Source: Bifidobacterium leontopitheci (GTDB lineage Bacteria > Actinomycetota > Actinomycetes > Actinomycetales > Bifidobacteriaceae). From it: 64,000 bases of DNA. Location of the stretch: assembly GCF_009193355.1 (NCBI RefSeq), contig NZ_WBVT01000007.1, positions 1 through 64,000 of the forward strand. The letters run 5' to 3'. This document shows positions 47,563 through 56,514 of the stretch, in pieces (position 1 is the stretch's first letter; each line of letters begins with the position of its first letter). Under the pieces are notes generated by a model. It made no database searches and was not told where the DNA came from. It saw only the letters and a list, made by a program, of their open reading frames with translations. The position numbers and the translations under genes were made by a program.

Positions 47563-48315
47563 GACGGCCGCAGACGGGATCGTCCGCGGTCCGCACAGCC
47601 TCATCGCCACGATGACCGCGCCCGTTCGCACCGCCGCGAAGCTCGCCACGCCGCCGATCACAGGACAAGCGCTTGCCGCCATCCAGTGAAATCGTCGAAG
47701 ACCTCAGGGGACGGCACCACGCCGCTTCACATGCCGGCCAATGGGACGCGGGGACGAAACCACGGTTTCAGGCCGCGTATCCCACGGCACATTGGGACGA
47801 CAACCCATGCAACCGGTCACACGCCATCCCGGCCCACGGAATCATGGGACGCGAGCACGAGTGACCGGTCACAACATCTCCCGTCCCACAGGCCAATGGG
47901 ACGCGGGACGAAAACGGGCGGTTCCGCCGCAGCGTCCCACGCGCGGCGCTAGAGGCGCGACACATGCCGCCCGAGCACGGCCATGAGGCGGGAGGACCGC
48001 GCCCCTATCGCTTGTCACGCCCGGCCATTGGAGTGCGACGAAAAGGAGCCCGCCGTACAGGAGGGGCCTGAGCCCGGGGCACGGTCAGGCCAGCCGCCCA
48101 CCGCCGTCATCAGCGCCTATGAAAACGCGCCAACCGTCCGGAAGGGCTGGGCCGGACGCCAGCGCTAGATCCCGACACGCCGACGACACACGCAAAGAAG
48201 ACCCACGTTTCTTTACTTAACCCCATTAACCCCTTAACCCACGGCGAAACCGGCCCGGATGCGAAGAAAGGCCGCGGCTCCTCGCCGCGGCCCCGTGCCT
48301 TCGTCTGTGATCTGG

Positions 48316-48388
48316 AGCGGACAACGGGACTCGAACCCGCGGTCTCAACCTTGGCAAGGTTGCGCTTTACCAACTAAGCTATGTCCGC
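48316..48388 (-). tRNA. tRNA-Gly(GCC), copy 1
   Basis: A 73-nt cloverleaf: acceptor GCGGACA/TGTCCGC, anticodon loop TTGCCAA (GCC), T-loop GTTCGAGTC, discriminator U as usual for Gly, no encoded CCA. Identical to the gene at 50460-50532. Confidence 0.95.
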
Positions 48389-48419
48389 AGAGGATTTCGC
48401 CGTGAGAAGCGGAATCCAG

Positions 48420-48492
48420 TGGGTGATGTAGGAATCGAACCTACGACCCCTTCCGTGTGAAGGAAGTGCGCTAGCCGCTGCGCCAATCACCC
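48420..48492 (-). tRNA. tRNA-Val(CAC)
   Basis: A 73-nt cloverleaf with acceptor GGGTGAT/ATCACCC, anticodon stem CTTCC/GGAAG and loop TTCACAC (CAC, reading GTG), discriminator A. It is 31 bp upstream of tRNA-Gly copy 1 on the same strand, so the two are probably transcribed together. Confidence 0.94.
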
Positions 48493-48636
48493 AAAAGCAA
48501 CGAGTGAATAACTTACAGGATGTTCCCCGGATGTGCAACCATCGGCGCGTCGCGGCTCATTCCATACGATCCGGCGACTTGAACAAGACCTACGACAGGG
48601 GCATAATCGATGGCAACCAATGACGGAGGGGGACGC

Positions 48637-50172
48637 ATGACCGGCTACCAGCAGAACGGGCCGCAGCAGCCCGACGGACAACCGCATCCATACCGGCGCG
48701 ACCATGGCGACGCGGCACGTGTCCATGACGGCGTTGCGAGCGCGCACTCCCCCGCGACGTCCGGATATCGGAACGGCGGCCCAGCAGCCGGCGGCAACGC
48801 ACACGGCAACCAATACGGCCCGTACCCTCCGTACGGCGGTCAGGCCCAGCACCGGCCACTGCCACAGAACGGCCCGTGGCGGCAGAACGACCCCCGACAG
48901 GCCAACGGACCGTGGCAATCCTCCGGACCGGCCTCGCCATACAGCCGCAGCTATGGCCAGCCGTACGGCGGCGGACCATATTACCGGGCTCAGGTCCCCG
49001 TCAGCCCTCATCGCGGACTGAGCGGCGCTGGCATCGCCGCCATCATCACGGCGACGCTGGTCATCCCCGCACTGCTGTTCCTGCTGATCGCCGCAGGCAT
49101 TTCCGCGCTCTCGCACAACGACAGCTCCACGACCACGAACAGTAGCGGCACCTCCACGCAAACTCCGCGCCGGCAACAGGACGACGACACAGGCGGTAGC
49201 GCGGACAACCGCAACAACACCGACGAAGCCGACCCCACGCCCGTCTATCGCATGGACGAGCGGCCCGGCTACGACACCCTCGTCGACTACATCGACGGCA
49301 AACTCGCCCAATACAAGGAGGATATCCTCGGCGACCCGACCATGTTCATGATCAGGCATCGCATCCCCGACACGCAGGAGGGCTCGGACTACATGACCGG
49401 GTTCGCGGCCGCACTCCTCGGCATCAGCAACGACATCAAGGACAACGCGTCCACAACCAGCGAAGACCCGACGTCCCTGGACGAGAAGATCGAACGGTAC
49501 CGCACGACCATCGACACGATAGAGGCGCGCTTCAACAAGGGCGAGGCGCTTGGCGTGACGATGGACGTCACCGGCAACGACGGCAAACAGTATGCGGTCG
49601 ACGGCAGCAAATCGATACAGCTGGCGCCCTCATGGGACGAACGGGAGAAGCAGGTCGCCTCCGCGCCGAACAACCTGGGCAACGGGAACGCCGCCAGCGC
49701 GCAGAAACTCGTGGAACGAGCCGGCATGACGCTCAGCTGGAACATCGACGAGGGGTTCCGGCAGTGCCCGGGTTTCGTCGGAACCGACAACGGCAGCAAC
49801 AAGGCGCTCGCCAAGTCGGAGACGTTCGGCTTCTACTGCCCGTCGACCCCGAACGTGATCTACGGCAACCGCGACATGGCCGATTGGAACATGACGTATG
49901 CGCCCGCGGCCGGCGTACGTCATGAGATATCGCATCATGCGATCCACGTGCGCTGCGGGACGATCGAACCGTCAGTGGTCATGCAGAACGGCGTGAACAG
50001 AGCCGAAGGCGTGACCAACAGCTATGCGGTGCGGTACATGGGCGCCGACCGCACGCTGATTCAGCAAAGCATCGATTACGCGCGATCCAACGGGCACAAC
50101 CAGTACGCCATGGATTCCTTTACCGATCACGCCGCCGACCTCATTCACAACGGGCAATGCCAGACGAACTGA
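48637..50172 (+). CDS. Membrane-anchored protein with HEISH zinc-metallopeptidase-like motif
   Basis: 511 aa, family not recognised. The first 120 residues are Gln/Pro/Gly/Tyr/Asn-rich and disordered, one TM follows (about 132-155, AAIITATLVIPALLFLLIAA), then a Ser/Thr/Asp linker and a folded extracytoplasmic domain (about 200-511). That domain has HEISH at 429-433 within RHEISHHAIHVRCGTIEP, which matches HExxH, and Cys pairs at about 377/401 and 440/508. A secreted neutral zinc-peptidase-like activity is possible, but a third ligand is not obvious. ATG 48637 follows GGAGGGGG; ATG 48610 would add nine residues. It lies opposite to the flanking tRNA genes. Confidence 0.7.
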   Translation: MTGYQQNGPQQPDGQPHPYRRDHGDAARVHDGVASAHSPATSGYRNGGPAAGGNAHGNQYGPYPPYGGQAQHRPLPQNGPWRQNDPRQANGPWQSSGPASPYSRSYGQPYGGGPYYRAQVPVSPHRGLSGAGIAAIITATLVIPALLFLLIAAGISALSHNDSSTTTNSSGTSTQTPRRQQDDDTGGSADNRNNTDEADPTPVYRMDERPGYDTLVDYIDGKLAQYKEDILGDPTMFMIRHRIPDTQEGSDYMTGFAAALLGISNDIKDNASTTSEDPTSLDEKIERYRTTIDTIEARFNKGEALGVTMDVTGNDGKQYAVDGSKSIQLAPSWDEREKQVASAPNNLGNGNAASAQKLVERAGMTLSWNIDEGFRQCPGFVGTDNGSNKALAKSETFGFYCPSTPNVIYGNRDMADWNMTYAPAAGVRHEISHHAIHVRCGTIEPSVVMQNGVNRAEGVTNSYAVRYMGADRTLIQQSIDYARSNGHNQYAMDSFTDHAADLIHNGQCQTN

Positions 50173-50225
50173 TACCGACGTGGGAGAAGAGAAATACGGC
50201 GATGATCCGCCCAAAACATGAAGGG

Positions 50226-50297
50226 TGGGCGATACAAGATTCGAACTTGTGACCCCTTCCGTGTCAGGGAAGTGCGCTACCTCTGCGCCAACCGCCC
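50226..50297 (-). tRNA. tRNA-Val(GAC)
   Basis: A 72-nt cloverleaf with anticodon stem CTTCC/GGAAG and loop CTGACAC (GAC), T-loop GTTCGAATC, discriminator A. It differs from the Val(CAC) gene at 48420-48492 in acceptor and T-stem, so it is not a recent copy. Confidence 0.94.
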
Positions 50298-50359
50298 GGG
50301 TCATTGTGCACATGACGAATCACCGCAAATCAAAATGGAATGGGATTCGTCATCATGCG

Positions 50360-50430
50360 AGGTGGGTACGAGAGTCGAACTCGTCTATACGGCTTTGCAG
50401 GCCGCTGCCTAACCGCTTGGCTAACCCACC
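50360..50430 (-). tRNA. tRNA-Cys(GCA)
   Basis: A 71-nt cloverleaf with acceptor GGTGGGT/ACCCACC, loop CTGCAAA (GCA) and discriminator U, the identity base of tRNA-Cys. Confidence 0.93.
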
Positions 50431-50459
50431 GCAAAGGTCGTCAACTCATCGGACCTTAG

Positions 50460-50532
50460 AGCGGACAACGGGACTCGAACCCGCGGTCTCAACCTTGGCA
50501 AGGTTGCGCTTTACCAACTAAGCTATGTCCGC
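50460..50532 (-). tRNA. tRNA-Gly(GCC), copy 2
   Basis: Identical over all 73 nt to copy 1 at 48316-48388. It is first in the Gly-Cys-Val cluster on the - strand. The two copies form direct repeats 2.1 kb apart that bracket the HEISH gene and three other tRNA genes. Confidence 0.95.
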
Positions 50533-50674
50533 GTATTGCTTTCAGGCAACGAATAGAAACTATACGGGAGATGAACGGTTTTGCCAAATCCGGCGTGTCG
50601 CGCGGTTTTCGGCTGTTCTTCACCCGTGGCTTAAGCGGGCGGGAAGACGGCCGGGAACCGGTAGATTGGTGGGT

Positions 50675-51508
50675 ATGAGTGAAGAAGCGACAGCGCCCGA
50701 GCCGTTGATGATAGCGGCGTTCGAGGGATGGAACGACGCGAACCAGGCGGCCACGAACGTGGTCCGCCATCTGGTCTCGCATTACGACTCCCACGAGGTG
50801 CGGCACATCCGCTGCGACGGCTACTACGACTATCAGGTCGCCCGGCCGATGTTGTGCAACGTGACGGGACGCAGACGGCTGCTGTGGCCGCAGACCACGT
50901 TCTATGAGATCCGGCTCGACGCCACGCATACGGTATTCGCGCAGATCGCCCCCGAGCCGAACTACCGGTGGCGCGACTACTGTCATGAAAGCATGCGCAT
51001 CGCCGAGGAGCTTGACGTGCGCCATATCGTGACGCTCGGATCCATGTTCGCCGACTGCCCGCATACACGCCCGCTGCCGCTGGACATCAGCAGCGACAAA
51101 TGCCAGTGCGAGATGGATCGGGAATACAGCGGTCCGGTGGGCATCCCCACGGTCCTCGACTGCATGGCCTGTGACGAAGGATTCGCCACGACATCCATGT
51201 GGGCGTCGATTCCGCAATATCTGGGCGGCGACGAGTGCGCCCAGGCGACGATCGAAATGCTGCAGGCGCTCTCGCGGATCATCGGCATCGAGCTTGATTG
51301 CGGCGACCTGCTGGAACGGGCGGATGCATGGCGGCGCAAGGCGACCGCGCTCATGCAGTGCAACGACGAGCTGACGGCATACGTACAGCGGCTTGAACAC
51401 GACTACGACATGAGCGACAAGGCACGCAAGATCGCCCATCTGGGCGCGCCCGCCGCCGAACAGCTGGTGCGCGAGGCCGAGGAGTTCCTCCGCCACGGCG
51501 AACTGTAG
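50675..51508 (+). CDS. PAC2-family protein
   Basis: A 277-aa protein of the proteasome-assembly-chaperone-2 (PAC2) family: EPLMIAAFEGWNDANQAAT at the N-terminus and VTLGSMFADCPHTRP in the middle fit actinobacterial members. Their role is not established. The last 60 residues form a charged helix. ATG 50675 was chosen for match to the family start; the preceding sequence GGTAGATTGGTGGGT gives only a weak ribosome site. Confidence 0.85.
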   Translation: MSEEATAPEPLMIAAFEGWNDANQAATNVVRHLVSHYDSHEVRHIRCDGYYDYQVARPMLCNVTGRRRLLWPQTTFYEIRLDATHTVFAQIAPEPNYRWRDYCHESMRIAEELDVRHIVTLGSMFADCPHTRPLPLDISSDKCQCEMDREYSGPVGIPTVLDCMACDEGFATTSMWASIPQYLGGDECAQATIEMLQALSRIIGIELDCGDLLERADAWRRKATALMQCNDELTAYVQRLEHDYDMSDKARKIAHLGAPAAEQLVREAEEFLRHGEL

Positions 51509-51552
51509 GCCGTGCCGCTTCTCAGCCAGCCGCACAGTCACAACAACGACGG

Positions 51553-51610
51553 ATACGGATAAGGCCCGTGCGATGAACCGGTTGATTCATCGCACGGGCC
51601 TTATCCGTAT
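51553..51610. terminator. Perfect 25-bp inverted repeat between PAC2 and uppP
   Basis: Arms 51553-51577 and 51586-51610 are exact complements with loop CCGGTTGA, between two convergent genes. It has the same architecture as the repeat at 30635-30691 but a different sequence. Probably a bidirectional terminator. Confidence 0.75.
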
Positions 51611-51672
51611 CTCTCATGCCGCAGTCTCATAAGCCTACGTGTCGCCGCATTGCCGCCGCGGCACGAGCGCGG

Positions 51673-52602
51673 TCACGCCTGGTCAACGACCATGACCACG
51701 CTGACCGGCTCGACGACGCTCGCCGACTTGGCCGACTCGACCTCATACGGCTTGAGCGCGCCGAACAGGAGCAGCACGGCCACCACCGCGGCCAACGCGA
51801 TGCGGTAGATGGCGAACGCCTTGTAGGAGAACGTCGACACGAACTTCAGGAATCCGATGATGACGATGTAGCCGAGCAGGAAGCTGACGATCGTGGCGAC
51901 GATGGTCGGCCCCCAGCCGGGGAACATCGCATCGTCCTTGTAGTTCTTGACCGCTTTGACGGCCTCCAGCAGACCGGAGCCGACGACCGCGGGAATGGCC
52001 ATGAGGAAACTCAGGCGCACGGCTGCCTCGCGGGTGTAGCCGAGAGCGCGGCCGACGGTGATGGTGCCGCCCGAACGGGAGACGCCCGGGATCAGCGCCA
52101 GCGACTGGCCGAGGCCGAACAGGAAGGCGTCACGGTTCGTCATATCGTCCATGGTGCGGATCTGACGGGCGCGGGCGTCGACGACCCACAGCAGGATGCC
52201 GAACAAGAACAGCACGCTCACCGTGATCCACAGGTTGCGCAGGCTCGTCTCGATCACGTTCTGCAGCGTGAAGCCGAGGATGACGATGGGGATGGAGCCG
52301 ACGATGATGTTCCAGCCGAGCGTGGCGTACTTGTCGCCACGGCCCATACGGGACTTGAGGTCGGCACCGTTCTTGCCGAACAGGCAGCCGAACCAGTGGG
52401 ACAGGATGTTGATGATGTCATGCCGGAAATACAGGATGACCGCCAGCTCGGTGCCGATCTGGATGATGGCGGTGAACGCCGCACCCGGATCCGAACCGAG
52501 CATCAGGTCGCCGATGATGCGGATGTGGGCGCTGGAGGACACGGGAAGATACTCCGTGAGCGCCTGCACGATGCCGAGAATGATCGCCTGGAAGAAATTC
52601 AT
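51673..52602 (-). CDS. uppP: Undecaprenyl-diphosphatase (UppP/BacA)
   Basis: A 309-aa integral membrane phosphatase that recycles the undecaprenyl carrier for peptidoglycan synthesis. Both family motifs are present: QALTEYLPVSSSAH (about 13-26) and PGVSRSGGTI. ATG 52602 follows AAGAGGGATC. Confidence 0.95.
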   Translation of the reverse strand: MNFFQAIILGIVQALTEYLPVSSSAHIRIIGDLMLGSDPGAAFTAIIQIGTELAVILYFRHDIINILSHWFGCLFGKNGADLKSRMGRGDKYATLGWNIIVGSIPIVILGFTLQNVIETSLRNLWITVSVLFLFGILLWVVDARARQIRTMDDMTNRDAFLFGLGQSLALIPGVSRSGGTITVGRALGYTREAAVRLSFLMAIPAVVGSGLLEAVKAVKNYKDDAMFPGWGPTIVATIVSFLLGYIVIIGFLKFVSTFSYKAFAIYRIALAAVVAVLLLFGALKPYEVESAKSASVVEPVSVVMVVDQA

Positions 52603-52817
52603 GATCCCTCTTGATTGGATTGTCGTCTCGTTACCGTGGATAAGGGTACTCAATGCCCTCTAACAAAGCGCAAAGAGACTGATTGTCGTACAGAAAACCC
52701 ACAATACAAAGGTGAGGGCCCAGGCCGTTGCGCATGGGGCCAAGCCGATGCCGCCGTCTGCCCGCCGTCTGGCTGCAGGCTGGCGGCCCGCATGAGAAGA
52801 CCACAAGGAGGGCAATC

Positions 52818-53606
52818 ATGGCAAAGTATCGCAAGTCGAGGATGTGGGCGCCGGAAGGTTTCTTCGAATGCGAGGGACGCGGCCTGCAATGGCTTGGCGA
52901 GGCGCAGGCCCAAGGCGGACCGCGCGTGGTCGACGTGTACGACTGGGGCAAGGACCATCTCGACATCGAACGCGTGGAATCCTGCTCCCCCACTGCGAAG
53001 GCCGCGTACGACTTCGGCGCGGCGCTCGCCCGCATGCATGACGCAGGCGCCGAGTTCTTCGGCTCCGCACCCGCCGGCTATGACGGCACCTGCTATTTCG
53101 GGCCGTTGCAGGATCCCGTACCGATGGCGACCGGCGAATGGACCGGTCCGGCGACCTATTTCGCCGAAGGACGTCTGCTGCCGACGGTGGAGCTGGGAAT
53201 CCGCCGTGGCGAACTCAACACCGATGACATAACGCTCGCCCAGCGAATCGTGGACAAGTTGCCGGAGCTGCTTGGACGGGCGGCAGACGACAAGCCGGCG
53301 CGCGTCCATGGCGACCTGTGGAGCGGCAATGTGATGTGGACCGCCGATTCCGGTCACGCGCAGGCCGTGCTCATCGACCCTGCGGCACACGGCGGGCACC
53401 GGGAGGAGGACATCGCGATGCTGCACCTGTTCGGCATGAGCTATCTGACGCAGATCATGGACGGATACCAGAGCGTCCACCCGCTGAAGGCCGGCTGGCA
53501 GGATCGGCTGACCCTGTGGCAGCTGTACCCGATTGCCGGTCACTGTGTGTTCTTCGGCGGCGGCTATGTGAGCGAGTTCCGCGCGATGTGCCGTTCGTTG
53601 CTGTAA
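52818..53606 (+). CDS. Fructosamine kinase-family protein
   Basis: A 262-aa kinase-like protein. HGDLWSGNVMW gives the catalytic loop and IDPAAHGGHREEDIAML the metal-binding Asp, the signature of ketosamine/fructosamine-3-kinases that release sugars from glycated amines. CYFGPLQDPVP and WTGPATYFAEGRLLP are also family-like. The N-terminal nucleotide-binding part is short. ATG 52818 has AAGGAGGG upstream. It is divergent from uppP. Confidence 0.88.
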   Translation: MAKYRKSRMWAPEGFFECEGRGLQWLGEAQAQGGPRVVDVYDWGKDHLDIERVESCSPTAKAAYDFGAALARMHDAGAEFFGSAPAGYDGTCYFGPLQDPVPMATGEWTGPATYFAEGRLLPTVELGIRRGELNTDDITLAQRIVDKLPELLGRAADDKPARVHGDLWSGNVMWTADSGHAQAVLIDPAAHGGHREEDIAMLHLFGMSYLTQIMDGYQSVHPLKAGWQDRLTLWQLYPIAGHCVFFGGGYVSEFRAMCRSLL

Positions 53607-53676
53607 CCAGACTGCATTGCTCCCGAATATCAGAATTCGGGATCTTCCCTAAATCTCGGAAACGGACCCCATCATC

Positions 53677-53722
53677 AAAACGGCCGCTCCGCCCTGCTCT
53701 CGCAAGGCGAAACGGCCGTTTT
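53677..53722. terminator. Hairpin between convergent fructosamine kinase and dnaJ
   Basis: AAAACGGCCG (53677-53686) and CGGCCGTTTT (53713-53722) form a perfect stem that gives a T-run on each strand, with a smaller inner stem (CCGCCCTG/CAAGGCG-like). Bidirectional terminator. Confidence 0.75.
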
Positions 53723-53733
53723 CGTCATCACGC

Positions 53734-54885
53734 TCAGCTCAGCGCATCCTTCAGCTTGGAGAAGAAGCCTTTGCGGCTCGGGGTGGCCGGACGCGAGCTT
53801 TGCGACAGATGCGCGGCGGACGAGTCATGGCTCTCGGAGAACTGCTGCATGAGGTCGCGTTCCCGCTCGTCGAGCTTCGTGGGAATATGCACGGCGATAT
53901 GCGCGACGAGGTCGCCACGCTCCCCCGACTGGCGCAGTTTGCCGACGCCGAGCCCCTTGATGGTGACGGTGTCCTCGGGCTGGCATCCTGCGGGGATGGT
54001 GATCGACCGCTTGCCGTCGAACGTCTCGATGTCGATGTCGTGGCCGAGCACGGCCCAGCTCATCGGCACCGAAATCCAGCAGTGAAGGTCGTCGCCCTGA
54101 CGGGTGAAGCGCTTGTCCGACTTGATGTGCACGTCCACATACAGGTCGCCTGCCGCGCCGCCGCCTTCGCCGACCTCGCCCTGGTTGGCGAGGCGGAGCC
54201 GCGAGTCGTCCTTGAGACCTGCGGGGACCGTAATGCCGACCTGACGTGTCGCGCGCACGCGGCCGTGGCCCATGCATGAGGCGCAGGGGTGCTCGATGAT
54301 GGTGCCGTGGCCTTCGCAACGTTCGCACGGCGAGGAGGTCATCATCTGGCCGAGCATGGTGCGCACGACCTTCTGCCGGAATCCCTGCCCATGGCAGTCG
54401 GGGCAGGTGACCGGCTGGGATCCGTGCTCCGCACCGGTGCCGCCGCACACCTGGCACAGGCTGAAGGTGTTGATCTTGACGTGCGCAGTCCCGCCGAACA
54501 CCGCGGTCTTGAGGTCGATGGTGACGTTGGCCAGCGCGTCGCGGCCGGGCTGCGTACGCGGCACGGGACCCTGCGATCCGCCGCCGAACGATCCGCCGAA
54601 GAACTGTCCGAAGATGTCGGACACGTCGCCCATGCCGAAGCTGGCGCCGCCCGGGAAGCCGCCTGCCGAATTGGGGTCGTTGGGATCAACGCCGGAATCG
54701 TACATGCGCCGCTTGTCAGGGTCGGACAGCACGGCGTACGCGTTGTTGACCTCCTTGAACTTGTCCTCGAATTCGGGGCCGGCGATATCGGGATGATACT
54801 TGCGGCTCATCTTCCGATACGCCTTTTTGATCTCTTCGTCGCTGGCCGATCGTTCGACGCCCAGCACCTCGTAGTAATCTGCCAC
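53734..54885 (-). CDS. dnaJ: Chaperone DnaJ
   Basis: A 383-aa type I DnaJ: J domain with HPD (in [14 protein letters not shown], about 21-34), Gly/Phe region, four CxxCxGxG zinc repeats ([32 protein letters not shown]; about 145-210) and a C-terminal substrate domain. It is co-transcribed with hrcA (51 bp gap) from the CIRCE-controlled promoter and so belongs to the HrcA regulon. Confidence 0.96.
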   Translation of the reverse strand: MADYYEVLGVERSASDEEIKKAYRKMSRKYHPDIAGPEFEDKFKEVNNAYAVLSDPDKRRMYDSGVDPNDPNSAGGFPGGASFGMGDVSDIFGQFFGGSFGGGSQGPVPRTQPGRDALANVTIDLKTAVFGGTAHVKINTFSLCQVCGGTGAEHGSQPVTCPDCHGQGFRQKVVRTMLGQMMTSSPCERCEGHGTIIEHPCASCMGHGRVRATRQVGITVPAGLKDDSRLRLANQGEVGEGGGAAGDLYVDVHIKSDKRFTRQGDDLHCWISVPMSWAVLGHDIDIETFDGKRSITIPAGCQPEDTVTIKGLGVGKLRQSGERGDLVAHIAVHIPTKLDERERDLMQQFSESHDSSAAHLSQSSRPATPSRKGFFSKLKDALS

Positions 54886-54936
54886 TGCCTGTTCTTTCTT
54901 GTTGGTGTTGCCAAGTCATTGTGCCATAAGGCGTTG

Positions 54937-56172
54937 TCAGTCCGCCGGGTCTGCCGGGCCCGGCGACCCCGCGAGTATCCGGGTGAGATACCGGGCCACC
55001 GCGCGGACCGCCGCGATGGTCGTCACGTAATCCATGTGCGTGGGGCCGATCGACCCGACGAACGCGATCGGCGCGCCCGAGTCCGTATTTGCGACGTCGT
55101 CACCAGGCACGTCGTCACCGGGCACACCGACATCGGGCACACCGACATCCGGTACATTGTCATCCGCTACGCCGGCATGGTCGTCATGCGACCGACTGTG
55201 ACCGATCTGACGCTGGCCGGAACCGGCGTCTTTCGCACCATCGGATTCGGCGTTCGATGGCAGGCCGCCGTACCCCGAGGTCACCACGGAGGCGTGAAGC
55301 AGCCCCGGCGTATGCGTCTCCGAGCCGATGGCGACGCCGACACCGTTGGCATCGGCCTCCTCGGACAGCGACGTCATCAGCCGCATCAGCACCACCTGCT
55401 CCTCAAGCGCGTCGAAGAGCGGCGCGAGCTGGGCCACGTCCGGCTGATGCGCAAGATGCGAGGCCCCCGCCATGTACAGTTCGCCGGACCGTTCGTTGTC
55501 GCCCATGGCGTCGAACACGTTCGCCATGGCCGCATACAGCCCGCGCATGACCGTCTCCGGCGCGGTTGCGACCGCCAGCGAACGCGCCTTGACCGCGCAT
55601 TTCGCGAACGACAGGCCAACACATGCCGCATTGAGGGATTCCGTCATCTCGCCGACGGTCCGGTCATCGGGCTGGGGGAACACGGTCATCGTGTGCTGCG
55701 CGACGCCGCCCGCATCCGTGACGACGACCGCCAGCAGCACGTTCGTGGAGACGGGGACCATCTGTATGCGCCTGACCTTGGCGCGCGCCGGCGAGGGGGA
55801 CGCCACTACCGCGACCTGCCCGGTGATGCCGGAGAGCAGGCGGGCGGCGCGCTGCAGCGTGTCCTGCAGGCTGACCGAACCGGAGAGGAAGGTCTCGATG
55901 CCACGCTTCTGGGCCGCCGACAACGGCACGACGGTGGAAATCCGGTCGACGAAGTACCGGTACCCCTTCTCCGTGGGCACGCGTCCCGCCGACGTGTGCG
56001 GCTGGATGAGATAGCCTTCGTCCTCGAGCGCCGCCATGTCGTTGCGGATGGTGGCCGAACTGACGCCGAGGTCGTGCTTGCGCGCCAACGCGGCCGACCC
56101 GACGGGCTCCTGCGAGCGAATGTAGTCCTCTACTATGGCTCGCAGCACCATCATCCTTCTGGATTGCACCAT
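54937..56172 (-). CDS. hrcA: Heat-inducible repressor HrcA
   Basis: A 411-aa repressor. The N-terminal winged helix (RRMMVLRAIVEDYI, then SSATIRNDMAALEDEGYL and HTSAGRVPTEKGYRYFVD) is diagnostic. The family is usually about 340-350 aa; the extra length is a low-complexity insert near residues 305-370 that contains DNVPDVGVPDVGVPGDDVPG, just before the conserved GSIGPTHMDY. ATG 56172 follows AGGAGG. An upstream in-frame start at 56223 would run into the operator. It acts on CIRCE at 56230-56256 and so represses its own operon. Confidence 0.95.
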   Translation of the reverse strand: MVQSRRMMVLRAIVEDYIRSQEPVGSAALARKHDLGVSSATIRNDMAALEDEGYLIQPHTSAGRVPTEKGYRYFVDRISTVVPLSAAQKRGIETFLSGSVSLQDTLQRAARLLSGITGQVAVVASPSPARAKVRRIQMVPVSTNVLLAVVVTDAGGVAQHTMTVFPQPDDRTVGEMTESLNAACVGLSFAKCAVKARSLAVATAPETVMRGLYAAMANVFDAMGDNERSGELYMAGASHLAHQPDVAQLAPLFDALEEQVVLMRLMTSLSEEADANGVGVAIGSETHTPGLLHASVVTSGYGGLPSNAESDGAKDAGSGQRQIGHSRSHDDHAGVADDNVPDVGVPDVGVPGDDVPGDDVANTDSGAPIAFVGSIGPTHMDYVTTIAAVRAVARYLTRILAGSPGPADPAD

Positions 56173-56229
56173 GGCATCCTCCTTCCGGCCGTGCTCGTGT
56201 CTGGTCATGGTCCACTGTGACATCCATTT

Positions 56230-56256
56230 TTAGCACTCATCGGCAACGAGTGCTAA
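56230..56256. promoter_or_regulatory. CIRCE operator
   Basis: TTAGCACTC - N9 - GAGTGCTAA, a perfect match to the CIRCE consensus, 58 bp upstream of the hrcA start. It is the HrcA binding site of the hrcA-dnaJ operon. Confidence 0.97.
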
Positions 56257-56400
56257 CGCGTTCGTTCACAGAGGAAGCGCCGAGCGGCCCGCCATGTGCG
56301 CCGCTTCAGGTGAACGTCGGATGAACCTCACGCGTACAGCACATCGCCGCACATCTTTGTGAGCGCTACCATAACAAAACTTACCAAAACACGCCAAAAT

Positions 56401-56420
56401 CGAACCGATTCGTCGGTTCG
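56401..56420. promoter_or_regulatory. Palindrome upstream of tkt
   Basis: CGAACCGA - TTCG - TCGGTTCG is a perfect inverted repeat 95 bp before the tkt start. TACTAT at 56427-56432 may be the -10 box, which would place the palindrome over the -35 region. A regulator site is plausible. The other sequence in the 342-bp gap before tkt is CIRCE and the hrcA promoter. Confidence 0.45.
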
Positions 56421-56514
56421 GGCGATTACTATGGTGAGTGCAATGTGAGGGTATGCATGACCCGGCACAAGCCGGGCGCGTGGTGCCCGAAGTATTGGAA
56501 GGAAAATTACAGAC

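Larger units (their letters stand above)
47066..48315. other. 1.25-kb gene-free spacer with layered repeats
   Basis: No credible gene on either strand between thrS and the tRNA cluster. In order it holds: a 10-bp-period tandem repeat (47282-47391), three palindromes about 60 bp apart (47389-47562), and GGGAC/GTCCC-rich repeat sequence (about 47735-47945) related to the 7-kb spacer. From 47950 to 48240 nothing distinctive is seen. A GC-rich imperfect hairpin with CCGCGGC words (48270-48294) lies just before the tRNA-Gly terminus and may be its terminator. Confidence 0.7.
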
